The notes below the pieces were generated by a model. It worked only from the letters and a program-made list of their open reading frames with translations. It was not told where the DNA came from and did no database searches. From Pseudomonas sp. SL4(2022) (GTDB taxonomy: Bacteria; Pseudomonadota; Gammaproteobacteria; Pseudomonadales; Pseudomonadaceae): DNA of 64,000 nt. Where the stretch lies: NCBI RefSeq assembly GCF_026625725.1, contig NZ_CP113060.1, positions 3,540,001-3,604,000 on the forward strand. The letters run 5' to 3'. A program made the position numbers and the translations under genes. Positions 15,856 to 25,900 of this stretch are shown one piece after another; the stretch's first letter is position 1; each line of letters starts with the position of its first letter.

Positions 15856-17565
15856 CTAGAACGCCCAGCGTGCCTTGAGCGATGCACCCTGGTTAGTAAA
15901 GTCGCTGCGAACTTCGGCGTCATAACGCAGGCTGACCTCGGTGCCACCGGGCAGGGTGTGGCTCAGGCCAAGACCGGCACGGGCCAGCCAAGGCTCGAGT
16001 TCAAGCCCCTCAGTGCTGAAAGTGGCAGTCGCTGCGCCAGCATAGGCAGACGTGATGGAGTTGCTCTCGTTGATGGCGTCATAGCCGCCACCCAGGTTAG
16101 CGCTTAGCACAGTACTGCTGTTCAGGGCGTAATCGAGCTTGCCGTCGAGGCTCATAAGCAGTGCTTCAGTATCACGGCTGTTGACATCCAGATTGAGCAG
16201 TCCGGCGCCCTTTTCTGCATAGGAGTCATCGCCGATCCAGGTGTAATCGACGCGGGCCGAGGGGGTGAAGGTCAGCTGCTCGGTCAGACGCAGGTCGTGA
16301 GCAATGCCAACGCCGGCATGGGCGCTGTAGCCGTCGTAGTCGGATTTGGCTGTGGTGCCGGCAAAGCCGATGCTGCGTTGCCCCTCGGTGCGGTTCTGGC
16401 CAACATCGAGTTGGAAGTTCAATTCGGTGGCAGGCGTCAGGGCGTAGCTGCCGTAGCCGATCAACTGGTAGGTGTCGATCTCGGCGCTTTGCGGGGCAAT
16501 GGTGGAGTCGCTATTGATGTCGGTTGTGGCATAGGCGAAGGCCAACCCGAGGCGGGCATTGTCCGAGACAGCAGTATCGAGACCCAGCGCCAAACCTTTG
16601 CTGTCGGCGTCGAAGCCGGCCACGCCATTGCGCTGATTTTGGTCGGCCCAAGAACCGAAGCTCTTGATCCATAACTGCTGTTCGCTGAGCAGCGAATCGC
16701 CTGAAGACAGGCCGCTGGTGCTGCCCTGGCGGGCCTGAATCACATCATTGATAGCGGCAAGGCTGTTGCTGATGGCGTTGGTACTGGCACCGGTTAGCAG
16801 CGGCAAGGTCTGGCTGGCGGCGTCGGAGCGCAGCTGACTGGTGTTTAGGCCACTGAACAGGGCGAGTAATTGCGGCGTCGCATCAATCACGCGGGCGCCA
16901 GCCAAAGCGGGGTTGTTACCCTGCAAGGTGGCAGAGTTAAGTACCCCGCCGACTGTTGCCGGTGGTGCTGGCGGTGCCGCGTAGAACTGACCGTCACCAT
17001 TGGTGTAGAAGACCAGGTTCAGCGGGGTGCCCAGAGTATCGCCCGTGCCAAAGGTGGAAATGACGATGCTGTAAATCTGCCCACCGGTGACGCTAAGACC
17101 CACTTGCGGGCAGAGGTCAGGGCTGCCTCCGCAACTGACGTTGGCACCCGCACCGAGAATGCTTTCATGGCCCCCCAGAGTGGTATCGTCGTTACCCGCC
17201 AACGCACCTGCACCCGGTGTGTTTGGGTTGAAGAAACCACTGTACACAATCATCACCGAGTCAGTCGGTGCCTGGCTCTGACCGAAAATAAAGGAGGCAT
17301 TGCTGAGGGTCGGAACGAAATAAGCCACCGCATAGTTGAAGGGATTGGCGCCGCTCGTCAGGACGCTGGGATTGGCAAGTACTCCAGAACCCAGAGAACC
17401 TGTGTTGAGCTGCATCGTACCGGTGGTAGCCGTAGCCCCGTTGACGCTGAAGGTGTAAACGCTGGGCGTGGCATGACTCATGGACGCGTGCAGCAAGGCG
17501 CTGAGCAGGCCTGTGGCCAGGGCACATTTCTTGAATTGAAAGAGCGGAGACAGTGTGCGGCTCAT
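15856..17565 (-). CDS. Autotransporter (type Va secretion) outer-membrane protein
   Basis: A 569-residue protein with a signal peptide (SPLFQFKKCALATGLLSALL... SHA), a passenger of roughly 240 residues rich in Gly, Asn and Thr with a Pro-rich bend (YAAPPAPPATVGG), and a C-terminal autotransporter beta-barrel at about 295-569. The barrel starts around QLWIKSFGSW and ends in KARWAF with the terminal aromatic residue needed for barrel assembly. The start MSRTLSPLFQ is preferred over a longer frame because it begins the signal peptide. The passenger has no recognised catalytic motif. It lies 129 bases downstream of a response-regulator gene on the same strand, which may control it. Confidence 0.87.
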   Translation of the reverse strand: MSRTLSPLFQFKKCALATGLLSALLHASMSHATPSVYTFSVNGATATTGTMQLNTGSLGSGVLANPSVLTSGANPFNYAVAYFVPTLSNASFIFGQSQAPTDSVMIVYSGFFNPNTPGAGALAGNDDTTLGGHESILGAGANVSCGGSPDLCPQVGLSVTGGQIYSIVISTFGTGDTLGTPLNLVFYTNGDGQFYAAPPAPPATVGGVLNSATLQGNNPALAGARVIDATPQLLALFSGLNTSQLRSDAASQTLPLLTGASTNAISNSLAAINDVIQARQGSTSGLSSGDSLLSEQQLWIKSFGSWADQNQRNGVAGFDADSKGLALGLDTAVSDNARLGLAFAYATTDINSDSTIAPQSAEIDTYQLIGYGSYALTPATELNFQLDVGQNRTEGQRSIGFAGTTAKSDYDGYSAHAGVGIAHDLRLTEQLTFTPSARVDYTWIGDDSYAEKGAGLLNLDVNSRDTEALLMSLDGKLDYALNSSTVLSANLGGGYDAINESNSITSAYAGAATATFSTEGLELEPWLARAGLGLSHTLPGGTEVSLRYDAEVRSDFTNQGASLKARWAF

Positions 17566-17694
17566 GGTGATTCCATCGACAGTCAGAGGCGTGCCCACAG
17601 CATTGTCAGGTTGCGGGCACCGGTTTGAGATGGCGCGATGCTATCAGTGAGTGCACAGGGCGAAACTGAGCAAATCTGAGCAAATAGGCCGCTT

Positions 17695-18381
17695 TCAGTC
17701 GAGCAGGCAGGCTTGGGCGTAGAAGCAATAACCTTGGTTGCGCAGGGTCTTGACGGGCAGCGGCAGGCCGCTGGCCTGTTCCACATTGCGCCGTAGGCGG
17801 CGTATCTGCGTGTCGAGGCGACGTTGGTCATAGGCAAGAAAGTCCTCACCCAGGGCCGTGACGATCTGCTGGCGGCTGACGCATTCCCCGGCCTGCGCCA
17901 TCAAACAGTGCAGCACGCGCAGGTCTTGCTGGGAGAGTGGCACCGGTGGCGCATTGGGCGGGGTAAGGCGTCGCGGGCCAAGCTGCAAGGTCCAGGACTG
18001 CTCTTCGGCATCAAACGCCAGGCGTCGTTGCAATGAAGCCAGGGTGGCGGCCAGTTCATCGAGGTCGCAGCCTTTGTTCAGGTAGTGGTCGGCACCGATG
18101 TCCAACCCTTGAATGCGTGCGGCAGCACCACCACCACGGGCGGTGAATACGAGAATGCCCGAGCGGTGGCCAGACTGGCGCAGGCGCTGGATTAAGTGCA
18201 GACCGTCACCATCCGGCAGCCCTAGGTCGAGCACGGCCAGCTTGTGCTGCTGGGGCTGAAACAGACGCTGAAACGCTTCAAGATCGGCCGCTGCCGTGGT
18301 GGTGTAACCGCAATCATCGAGAAACTCGCAGAGTTCCTGGCGCAGTATGGGGTCGTCTTCGAGGAGGATCAGGCCGGTCAT
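17695..18381 (-). CDS. OmpR/PhoB-type response regulator
   Basis: The 228 residues comprise a receiver domain at 1-115 (acidic pair in LLEDDP, phospho-acceptor Asp in VLDLGLPDGDG, Thr in LVFTARG, Lys in HYLNKG) and a winged-helix DNA-binding domain at about 135-225 (VPLSQQDLRVLHCLMA... DTQIRRLRRNVE... VKTLRNQGYCF). The start at 18381 (MTGLILLEDD) fits the family; the frame extends upstream but encodes nothing receiver-like. The histidine kinase gene is divergent, 72 bases away, so both promoters share that gap. Confidence 0.92.
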   Translation of the reverse strand: MTGLILLEDDPILRQELCEFLDDCGYTTTAAADLEAFQRLFQPQQHKLAVLDLGLPDGDGLHLIQRLRQSGHRSGILVFTARGGGAAARIQGLDIGADHYLNKGCDLDELAATLASLQRRLAFDAEEQSWTLQLGPRRLTPPNAPPVPLSQQDLRVLHCLMAQAGECVSRQQIVTALGEDFLAYDQRRLDTQIRRLRRNVEQASGLPLPVKTLRNQGYCFYAQACLLD

Positions 18382-18453
18382 CGCAAGGCATCTCGGGGCA
18401 GGGCGTCGGTGGCTTGACAACGCTTGAGCGGGCGCATGGTAGCATCGCCCGCC

Positions 18454-20508
18454 ATGAAAACAATTCAGCATTTCCTCCTCTTCTGGCTGCTTGGGCTGCC
18501 GGGTTTTGTTCAGGCCGCGGCGTTACAATTGCAGACGGGGGGCGGTGCAATTCCGGTCAGCGGTTATCTGCAGCGTCTGGATGACCCCCACGCCGTGTTG
18601 AGCGCGCAGCAGGCTTTGCAAGCCGAAGGCTGGCAGGCACTGCCATCGAGCCTCAGTGCCGGCTACACCAGCGGCTATGTCTGGTTACGCCTGGAGGTTA
18701 GGCCAACCGATGCAGGTGAGCAGCGCTGGATGCTGCGCCTGAGCAATGCCTTGCTCGACGATGTGCGTTTGTATCAGCGCGGTGCTGATGGCACATGGCA
18801 GGAAAGGCGTTCAGGCGAGAACCTGGCGCGTGAGCTATGGCCCATCGACTATCGCTCGGCGGTATTTCCCCTGCGCCTGCAAGGTCAGCAGAACGAGGTG
18901 GTGCTGTTACGTTTGCAGACCAAGAATGCCTTGTCAGTCAGCCTGGACTTCATGGAGGCGACGGAGTTCGGCCAAGCCGGGCGGCGCGAGTACATTGCCT
19001 ATGGGCTGTATTTCGGCATTTACCTCATGCTGTTTGGTTTTCATGTGATTTTCTGGCGCATGACTCAAGCGCCAGAGAGCGGCTGGTATCTGGCCTACGT
19101 GGGCTGTTGCGTATGGATTGAGGGGTTGACGATAGGCTTGCCCCAGCAATTGCTTGGCATTCCGGTTCAGCTGAGCGATCCCTTGCTGGGCGTAGCAATG
19201 GCACTGAGTCTGCCGATCGGAACTGTTTTTGCCTGTCGCCAATTAGCCTTGGCTCAGGTTTACAACAGATTAGCTAACGGGTTGGTCGCTTTATCCTGGC
19301 TGCTGGGCGGCTTGGCCGCCATAGCCGTTCTGCTCGGTTTTTTCCGCCAGGCGGTGCCCGTGGTGCTGAGCGTTTCGCTGGCAAGCATTCCTCTCATGGT
19401 GACAGTCGCTACCTGGCTGCTGTGGCGCGGTCATCGACCGGCGCGCTTTTACCTGCTGGCTTTCGGCGTTTTTTATGCAGGCGTCCTGGTGGCCTTCTTG
19501 CGCAATTTCGGCGTGGTACCGGCGAATTTATGGACAGATCATGCGGTGGCACTTGGCACGCTGTTGCACATGGGTGCAATGAGCCTGCGCATCATCAGTC
19601 ATTACAACCGTCTCAAGCGGGACAAGCACTTGGCTCAGGCGCAGAACACTGCGCTGATTCAGCAGCAGAATGCGCATTTGGAGTCACAGGTTGCCTTGCG
19701 CACCTTTGAACTCAATCAGGAGTTGCTGCGCCGCGAGCAACTGGAACAGGAACTGCGCGCTACGCTGAGGCGCGAACAGCAAGTGCGTGAAGAGCAGAGC
19801 GACTTCGTCGCCATGGTTTCCCATGAGTTCCGTACGCCACTGGCGATCATTGCCACTTCTGCGCAGCAGCTGGGGCGCAAGCTGGATGCACCTGCAGAAA
19901 AGAACCTGCGCCGTTGCCAGAACATTCGCGATGCTGCCGCGCGCCTGCTGGCGCTGGTAGACGATTACCTGACCCACGACCGTATGGCTGAGCCGCAGCC
20001 GATATCCCGCTTCGCAGCGTGCGACCTGGCGGCACTGCTGAATGGTCTACGGGCCGATTTCCCAGCCGAGCGTATTCTGTTCGATCAGCGTTTGAGCGCC
20101 GAGACTTACTGGTGTGATGTGGGCCTGTTACACGTGGCGGTGCGCAACCTGCTGGCGAATGCCGACCGCTATGCGCCCCAGGGCGTACCGGTAAGGCTGG
20201 TGGTACGTGAAGAGGGCGGGGTAATCCTTATTAGTGTGAGCCATCCTGGCGCGCTTATCGCCGAGGATGAGCGTGGTCGGTTTTTCCACAAGTATTACCG
20301 TGGACGCCATGCGCAGAGCACGACGGGGGCAGGCTTGGGGTTGTATATGGTGCGACGCATCGCTCAGCTTCACGGTGGCGATGCGACGCTGACTAGTTTT
20401 GGCGGGGGTGAGGTCATCTGCTTCCGCCTTAGCCTGCGTTTGGCGGCCTGCGGGTATGATTCGAGCTGTACGTTGCCCGTTCAGGCAACCTTGGAGAGGC
20501 TAGGCTAG
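18454..20508 (+). CDS. Sensor histidine kinase with 7TMR-DISM sensor
   Basis: A 684-residue inner-membrane kinase. A signal-like N-terminus leads into a periplasmic 7TMR-DISM extracellular domain 2 (about 20-175, GYVWLRLEV), seven transmembrane helices at about 180-385, a coiled coil (NAHLESQVALRTFELNQ), a HisKA domain with the phospho-acceptor in MVSHEFRTPLAII (His457), and a HATPase domain (NLLANADRYA, GAGLGLYMVRRIA). Such sensors are thought to read carbohydrate or envelope signals. The divergent OmpR-type regulator is the obvious partner, and an autotransporter follows that regulator. Confidence 0.92.
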   Translation: MKTIQHFLLFWLLGLPGFVQAAALQLQTGGGAIPVSGYLQRLDDPHAVLSAQQALQAEGWQALPSSLSAGYTSGYVWLRLEVRPTDAGEQRWMLRLSNALLDDVRLYQRGADGTWQERRSGENLARELWPIDYRSAVFPLRLQGQQNEVVLLRLQTKNALSVSLDFMEATEFGQAGRREYIAYGLYFGIYLMLFGFHVIFWRMTQAPESGWYLAYVGCCVWIEGLTIGLPQQLLGIPVQLSDPLLGVAMALSLPIGTVFACRQLALAQVYNRLANGLVALSWLLGGLAAIAVLLGFFRQAVPVVLSVSLASIPLMVTVATWLLWRGHRPARFYLLAFGVFYAGVLVAFLRNFGVVPANLWTDHAVALGTLLHMGAMSLRIISHYNRLKRDKHLAQAQNTALIQQQNAHLESQVALRTFELNQELLRREQLEQELRATLRREQQVREEQSDFVAMVSHEFRTPLAIIATSAQQLGRKLDAPAEKNLRRCQNIRDAAARLLALVDDYLTHDRMAEPQPISRFAACDLAALLNGLRADFPAERILFDQRLSAETYWCDVGLLHVAVRNLLANADRYAPQGVPVRLVVREEGGVILISVSHPGALIAEDERGRFFHKYYRGRHAQSTTGAGLGLYMVRRIAQLHGGDATLTSFGGGEVICFRLSLRLAACGYDSSCTLPVQATLERLG

Positions 20509-20683
20509 GTGCTGCTCGCCGATGGGGCGGTAGTCGGGCTTCAAGCGAACAGCCCTTTGTGCAACGCCAACACATTGGGTTGAGCCGCGTCCGAATCTCC
20601 AGTTGTATTCGCTATCCACACGCTCAACCCTGTACGAGGCGAAACACACACCGACCTTGAGGCCGGTGTGTATTCAGCAGGCC

Positions 20684-21502
20684 TCAGTCGACAAACAGAT
20701 CGTTCATCAGTTTGCCGGCCGGATCAAAGCGGTACTGCTCGAAGTCTTGCTGGCCCTGCTCTCGGAGAATTTCTTCGTCGATCAGCAGGCGCCCGCTGAT
20801 GCTGCGTTCGCTGCTGGACAGGATGGCATGGGCGGCATCGGCCATGATCGCCGGCAGGCGTGCGGCCTTCATCACGGCCGGGCCGCCGGCTTCGAATTCG
20901 ATGGCGGCGGTGGCGATCACCGTTTTGGGCCAGAGCGAGTTGACGCTGATGCCGTACTTTTTGAATTCCTCATGCATACCTAAGGTCAGCATGCTCATGC
21001 CGTATTTGGTGCTGGTATAGGGGCCGTAGGTGGCGAACCACTTGGGGTCGAGGTTAAGCGGAGGCGACAGGCTGAGAATATGGCCCTTGCTCTGCTTAAG
21101 GTAGGGCAACGCCGCCTGGCTGCAGACCATCACCGCGCGGGTGTTGATCTGGAACATCAGGTCGAAGCGTTTGGGCGGTAGGTGCTCAACGCCCATCAGC
21201 TTGATTGCGCCGGCATTGTTGATGACAGCATCGATGCTGCCGAAGTGCTCGAAGGCATTGGCCATGGCCGCCTTTACCGCGTCCTCGTCGCGCACATCCA
21301 ATTGCAGGGCCAGGGCTTTGCCGCCGGCAGCTTCGACTTCGGCGGCTACCGAGTGAATGGTGCCTGGCAGTTTGGCGTGGGGCTCGGCGCTTTTGGCTGC
21401 AATCACGATATTGGCGCCCTCACGCGCGGCGCGCAGGGCGATTTCACGGCCGATGCCACGGCTGGCGCCGGTGATAAATAGGGTTTTGCCTTGCAGTGAC
21501 AT
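20684..21502 (-). CDS. atuG: AtuG-like short-chain dehydrogenase
   Basis: A 272-residue SDR of the HSDL2/SCP2-associated type: NAD(P)-binding TGASRGIG near the N-terminus, NNAG, and the catalytic YTSTK motif. It is the last gene of the atu operon read leftward, the place of atuG in P. aeruginosa, where the cluster oxidises citronellol and geraniol to acyl-CoA intermediates. The exact step of AtuG is not settled, so the assignment rests on order and fold. A REP-like repeat separates it from atuF. Confidence 0.82.
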   Translation of the reverse strand: MSLQGKTLFITGASRGIGREIALRAAREGANIVIAAKSAEPHAKLPGTIHSVAAEVEAAGGKALALQLDVRDEDAVKAAMANAFEHFGSIDAVINNAGAIKLMGVEHLPPKRFDLMFQINTRAVMVCSQAALPYLKQSKGHILSLSPPLNLDPKWFATYGPYTSTKYGMSMLTLGMHEEFKKYGISVNSLWPKTVIATAAIEFEAGGPAVMKAARLPAIMADAAHAILSSSERSISGRLLIDEEILREQGQQDFEQYRFDPAGKLMNDLFVD

Positions 21503-21530
21503 ATGTGTTCTCTCGCTTTTTATGGTTTTT

Positions 21531-21604
21531 GTGGGAGGTGCCGGGCGGCGATCCGCTTTAGCCGCGACAAGTAACTAATTAGTCGTGGCTAAAGCCCCTC
21601 CCAC
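21531..21604. repeat. REP-like imperfect palindrome
   Basis: Outer arms GTGGGAGG (21531-21538) and CCTCCCAC (21597-21604) enclose inner arms CTTTAGCCGCGAC (21556-21568) and GTCGTGGCTAAAG (21582-21594). The layout of GTGGGAGG with GGCTAAAGCC-type arms is typical of Pseudomonas REP elements. It lies between atuG and atuF and may shape the abundance of the downstream message. Confidence 0.75.
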
Positions 21605-21613
21605 GGGATGCGA

Positions 21614-23602
<1,989 letters not shown>

Positions 23603-23657
23603 CTGTGTGCTCCTGCTGGGGTCGTAAGCCTGGCGATCAGGTCATGTTGTAGGGGGC

Positions 23658-24458
23658 TTATTCAGCAGCCCACTTCGGCGCGCGTTTCTGCATAAAGGCC
23701 ATGGTGCCCTCGATGCCTTCGCCGCCGGTTACCGCTGCAGCAAACTGCTCGGCGGCGCGGTCCAGCAGTGGTCCGAGTGCTTCGTTTTCTGCGGCCAGCA
23801 GCAGGGCCTTGGTCTGGGCATTGGCTTGCGGCGCGCATTGGCGTACTTGGCTGAGTACCTGGTGCAAACGGGCGTCGACGGCTTCGCTATCAGCTTCGCT
23901 GAAATGCACCAGGCCCAGGCGTTCGGCTTCGCTGCCATTGAAGCGGGCGGCGGTTAGGGCCAGGCGGCGGGTCTGGGTCAGGCCGACGCGCCGCACCACA
24001 AAGGGTGCAATCTGTGCCGGGAGAATCCCGAGGGTGGTTTCCGGCAGGCCGAACTTGGCGTCCTGCTGGCAGATGGCGATATCCGACACGCAGGCCAGGC
24101 CGAAGCCGCCGCCCAGTACTGCGCCTTCCAGCACGGCAATCAGCACCTGTGGCGTGTTCTGCGCTTCTTCCAGCAAGCTGCCGAAGGCGCGGTTCAGGCT
24201 GCGGTATGCGTCGCCACCCGCCGCTCGGGCGCCAGCCATATCCTTGATATCGCCACCGGCGCAGAAATGCCCACCGGCACCGCGTAGCACAATGGCGCGC
24301 ACGCTGGCGTCGTGGCGCACACTTTCCAGTACCGCGCGCAGTTCACCGACCATGGCCAGGCTCATGGCGTTGCGGCTGTCCGGGCGGTTGAGGGTGACGT
24401 GCAGCACGCCGGCGTCGCGGCTCAGCAGCAAAGTTTCACAGTTCGGTAGGTCGGCCAT
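23658..24458 (-). CDS. atuE: AtuE, isohexenylglutaconyl-CoA hydratase (crotonase family)
   Basis: This 266-residue crotonase-fold protein has the oxyanion-hole segments LRGAGGHFCAGGDIKDM and AVLEGAVLGGGFGLACVSDIAI. In the terpene pathway it hydrates isohexenylglutaconyl-CoA, the product of geranyl-CoA carboxylase. I used ATG 24458 with AGGAG 7 bases upstream rather than the longer frame, which would run through a palindromic repeat. The gap to atuF is about 55 bases. Confidence 0.85.
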   Translation of the reverse strand: MADLPNCETLLLSRDAGVLHVTLNRPDSRNAMSLAMVGELRAVLESVRHDASVRAIVLRGAGGHFCAGGDIKDMAGARAAGGDAYRSLNRAFGSLLEEAQNTPQVLIAVLEGAVLGGGFGLACVSDIAICQQDAKFGLPETTLGILPAQIAPFVVRRVGLTQTRRLALTAARFNGSEAERLGLVHFSEADSEAVDARLHQVLSQVRQCAPQANAQTKALLLAAENEALGPLLDRAAEQFAAAVTGGEGIEGTMAFMQKRAPKWAAE

Positions 24459-24490
24459 GGCAGGCTCCTTGATGTATACGCAAGGGGTGT

Positions 24491-24559
24491 CCGTAGGGTG
24501 GATCACGCTGTATTGATCCACCATGACGGTGAACCTAAAAAGCGACGTACACCCTACGG
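24491..24559. repeat. Palindromic repeat of the GTAGGGTGGAT class
   Basis: Outer arms CCGTAGGGTG (24491-24500) and CACCCTACGG (24550-24559) are perfect inverted repeats. An inner perfect hairpin, GGTGGATCA (24497-24505) with TGATCCACC (24514-24522), overlaps the left outer arm, so the two folds exclude each other. Similar GTAGGGTGGAT elements recur in many gammaproteobacterial genomes. It sits between atuD and atuE. Confidence 0.72.
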
Positions 24560-24583
24560 TTTTTCCGCTCTTAGCCCTTCTTT

Positions 24584-24733
24584 ATGGCCTGCCATCCCTG
24601 GCGGCCACCCTTCGGGCCGTCGCTGTGCGACGTTAAAAATAGTTCCCGGCTATTTTTTATGGCCTGCCATCCTTGGCGGCCACCCTTCGGGCCGTCGCTG
24701 TGCGACGTTAAAAATAGCTCCCGGCTATTTTTT
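24584..24733. repeat. Two tandem 75-bp repeats, each ending in a terminator-like hairpin
   Basis: Units 24584-24658 and 24659-24733 differ at only a few bases. Each runs ATGGCCTGCCATCC.TGGCGG, a middle CACCCTTCGGGCCGTCGC block and CGACGTTAAAAATAG, then the hairpin AAAAATAG.. / ..CTATTTTT. The second unit ends inside atuD: its CTATTTTTT supplies the stop codon and final lysines of that gene. Related copies stand at 3156-3283. Because the hairpins are A/T-flanked they could act as bidirectional terminators or attenuators inside the atu operon. Confidence 0.85.
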
Positions 24734-25882
24734 CTTACCCGGCAGAATGCCCATCAGCTTGCAGATAATGCCCAGCATGATTTCGTCCGCACCGCCGCCG
24801 ATGCTCACCAGGCGCACGTCGCGGTAGGCGCGGGCCACCGGGTTTTCCCACATGTAGCCCATGCCGCCCCAGTACTGCAGGCAGCTGTCGGTGACTTCAC
24901 GGCCCAGGCGGCCGGCCTTGAGTTTGGCCATCGAGGCCAGGTTGGTGACGTCACGGCCGCGCACGTACTGTTCGGTGGCCTGGTAGACCAGGGCACGCAG
25001 GCACTCGACTTCGGTCTGCAACTCGGCCATGCGGAAGTGGATGACCTGGTTGTCGATCAGCGCATTGCCGAAGGTTTTGCGCTCTTTGCAGTAGTCGATG
25101 GTGGCGTTGATGCAGTGCTCCAGGCCCTTGATCATATTGGCCGCGCCGAACAGCCGCTCTTCCTGGAACTGCAGCATCTGCATCATAAAGCCCGCGCCTT
25201 CGTGGCCGATGCGGTAGCGCTGCGGCACGCGCACGTTGTCGAAGAACACCTGGGCGGTCTCCGAACTGCGCATGCCGAGTTTGTCCAGGTGCGGGCTGAC
25301 GGTGATGCCAGGGGTGTTCATCGGCACCATGATCAACGACTTGTTGACGTGCGGCTTATCGTCCGAGGTATTGGCCAGCAGGCAGATAAAGTCAGCAGAC
25401 GGCGAGTTGGTGATCCACATCTTGCTGCCGTTGATCACATAGTCGCTGCCGTCTTTCTTGGCGGTGGTTTTCAGCCCGGCCACATCCGAACCGGCGCCGA
25501 CTTCGGATACGCCGATACAGCCGACCATCTCGCCAGTGATTGCCGGCTTTAAGAATTCTTCACGCAGCTCATCGGAGCCGAAGCGCGCCAGGGCAGGGGT
25601 ACACATGTCGGTCTGCACGCCGATGGACATCGGGATACCGCCGCAGATGATGGTGCCGAATTCTTCGGCCGCGACGATCGAGTAGCTGTAGTCCAGACCC
25701 ATGCCGCCGAATTTCTCCGGCTTGGAGATGCCCAGCAGACCGAGGTCGCCGGCCTTCTTGAAGATATCGTGGATCGGGAAACGACCGTCCTTTTCCCATT
25801 GTTCGACATGCGGGTTGATTTCCTTGTCGACAAAGTTACGGACCGTGCGGCGCAGCTCTTCGTGTTCTTGGGTAAAGATCAT
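24725..25882 (-). CDS. atuD: AtuD, citronellyl-CoA dehydrogenase-type acyl-CoA dehydrogenase
   Basis: A 385-residue FAD-dependent acyl-CoA dehydrogenase of normal length, with CIGVSEVGAGSD and KMWITNSPSADF of the family and a C-terminal region around YVRGRDVTNLASMAKL. Its place between atuC and atuE and its relation to the P. aeruginosa gene suggest oxidation of citronellyl-CoA to geranyl-CoA. The last codons (GKKK and stop) lie inside a 75-bp repeat, so the terminal residues may have been altered by repeat insertion. Confidence 0.87.
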   Translation of the reverse strand: MIFTQEHEELRRTVRNFVDKEINPHVEQWEKDGRFPIHDIFKKAGDLGLLGISKPEKFGGMGLDYSYSIVAAEEFGTIICGGIPMSIGVQTDMCTPALARFGSDELREEFLKPAITGEMVGCIGVSEVGAGSDVAGLKTTAKKDGSDYVINGSKMWITNSPSADFICLLANTSDDKPHVNKSLIMVPMNTPGITVSPHLDKLGMRSSETAQVFFDNVRVPQRYRIGHEGAGFMMQMLQFQEERLFGAANMIKGLEHCINATIDYCKERKTFGNALIDNQVIHFRMAELQTEVECLRALVYQATEQYVRGRDVTNLASMAKLKAGRLGREVTDSCLQYWGGMGYMWENPVARAYRDVRLVSIGGGADEIMLGIICKLMGILPGKKK

Positions 25883-25900
25883 TTCTTGTTCTCCGAAGGG

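Noticed and set aside
20646..20671. Hairpin between the histidine kinase and atuG as an intrinsic terminator
   Set aside because: The ACACACCG/CGGTGTGT stem is clear, but no T-tract follows on either strand.
24584..24733. Possible CRISPR array
   Set aside because: There are only two 75-bp units with no spacers of independent sequence between them, and no cas genes; the units are whole tandem repeats.
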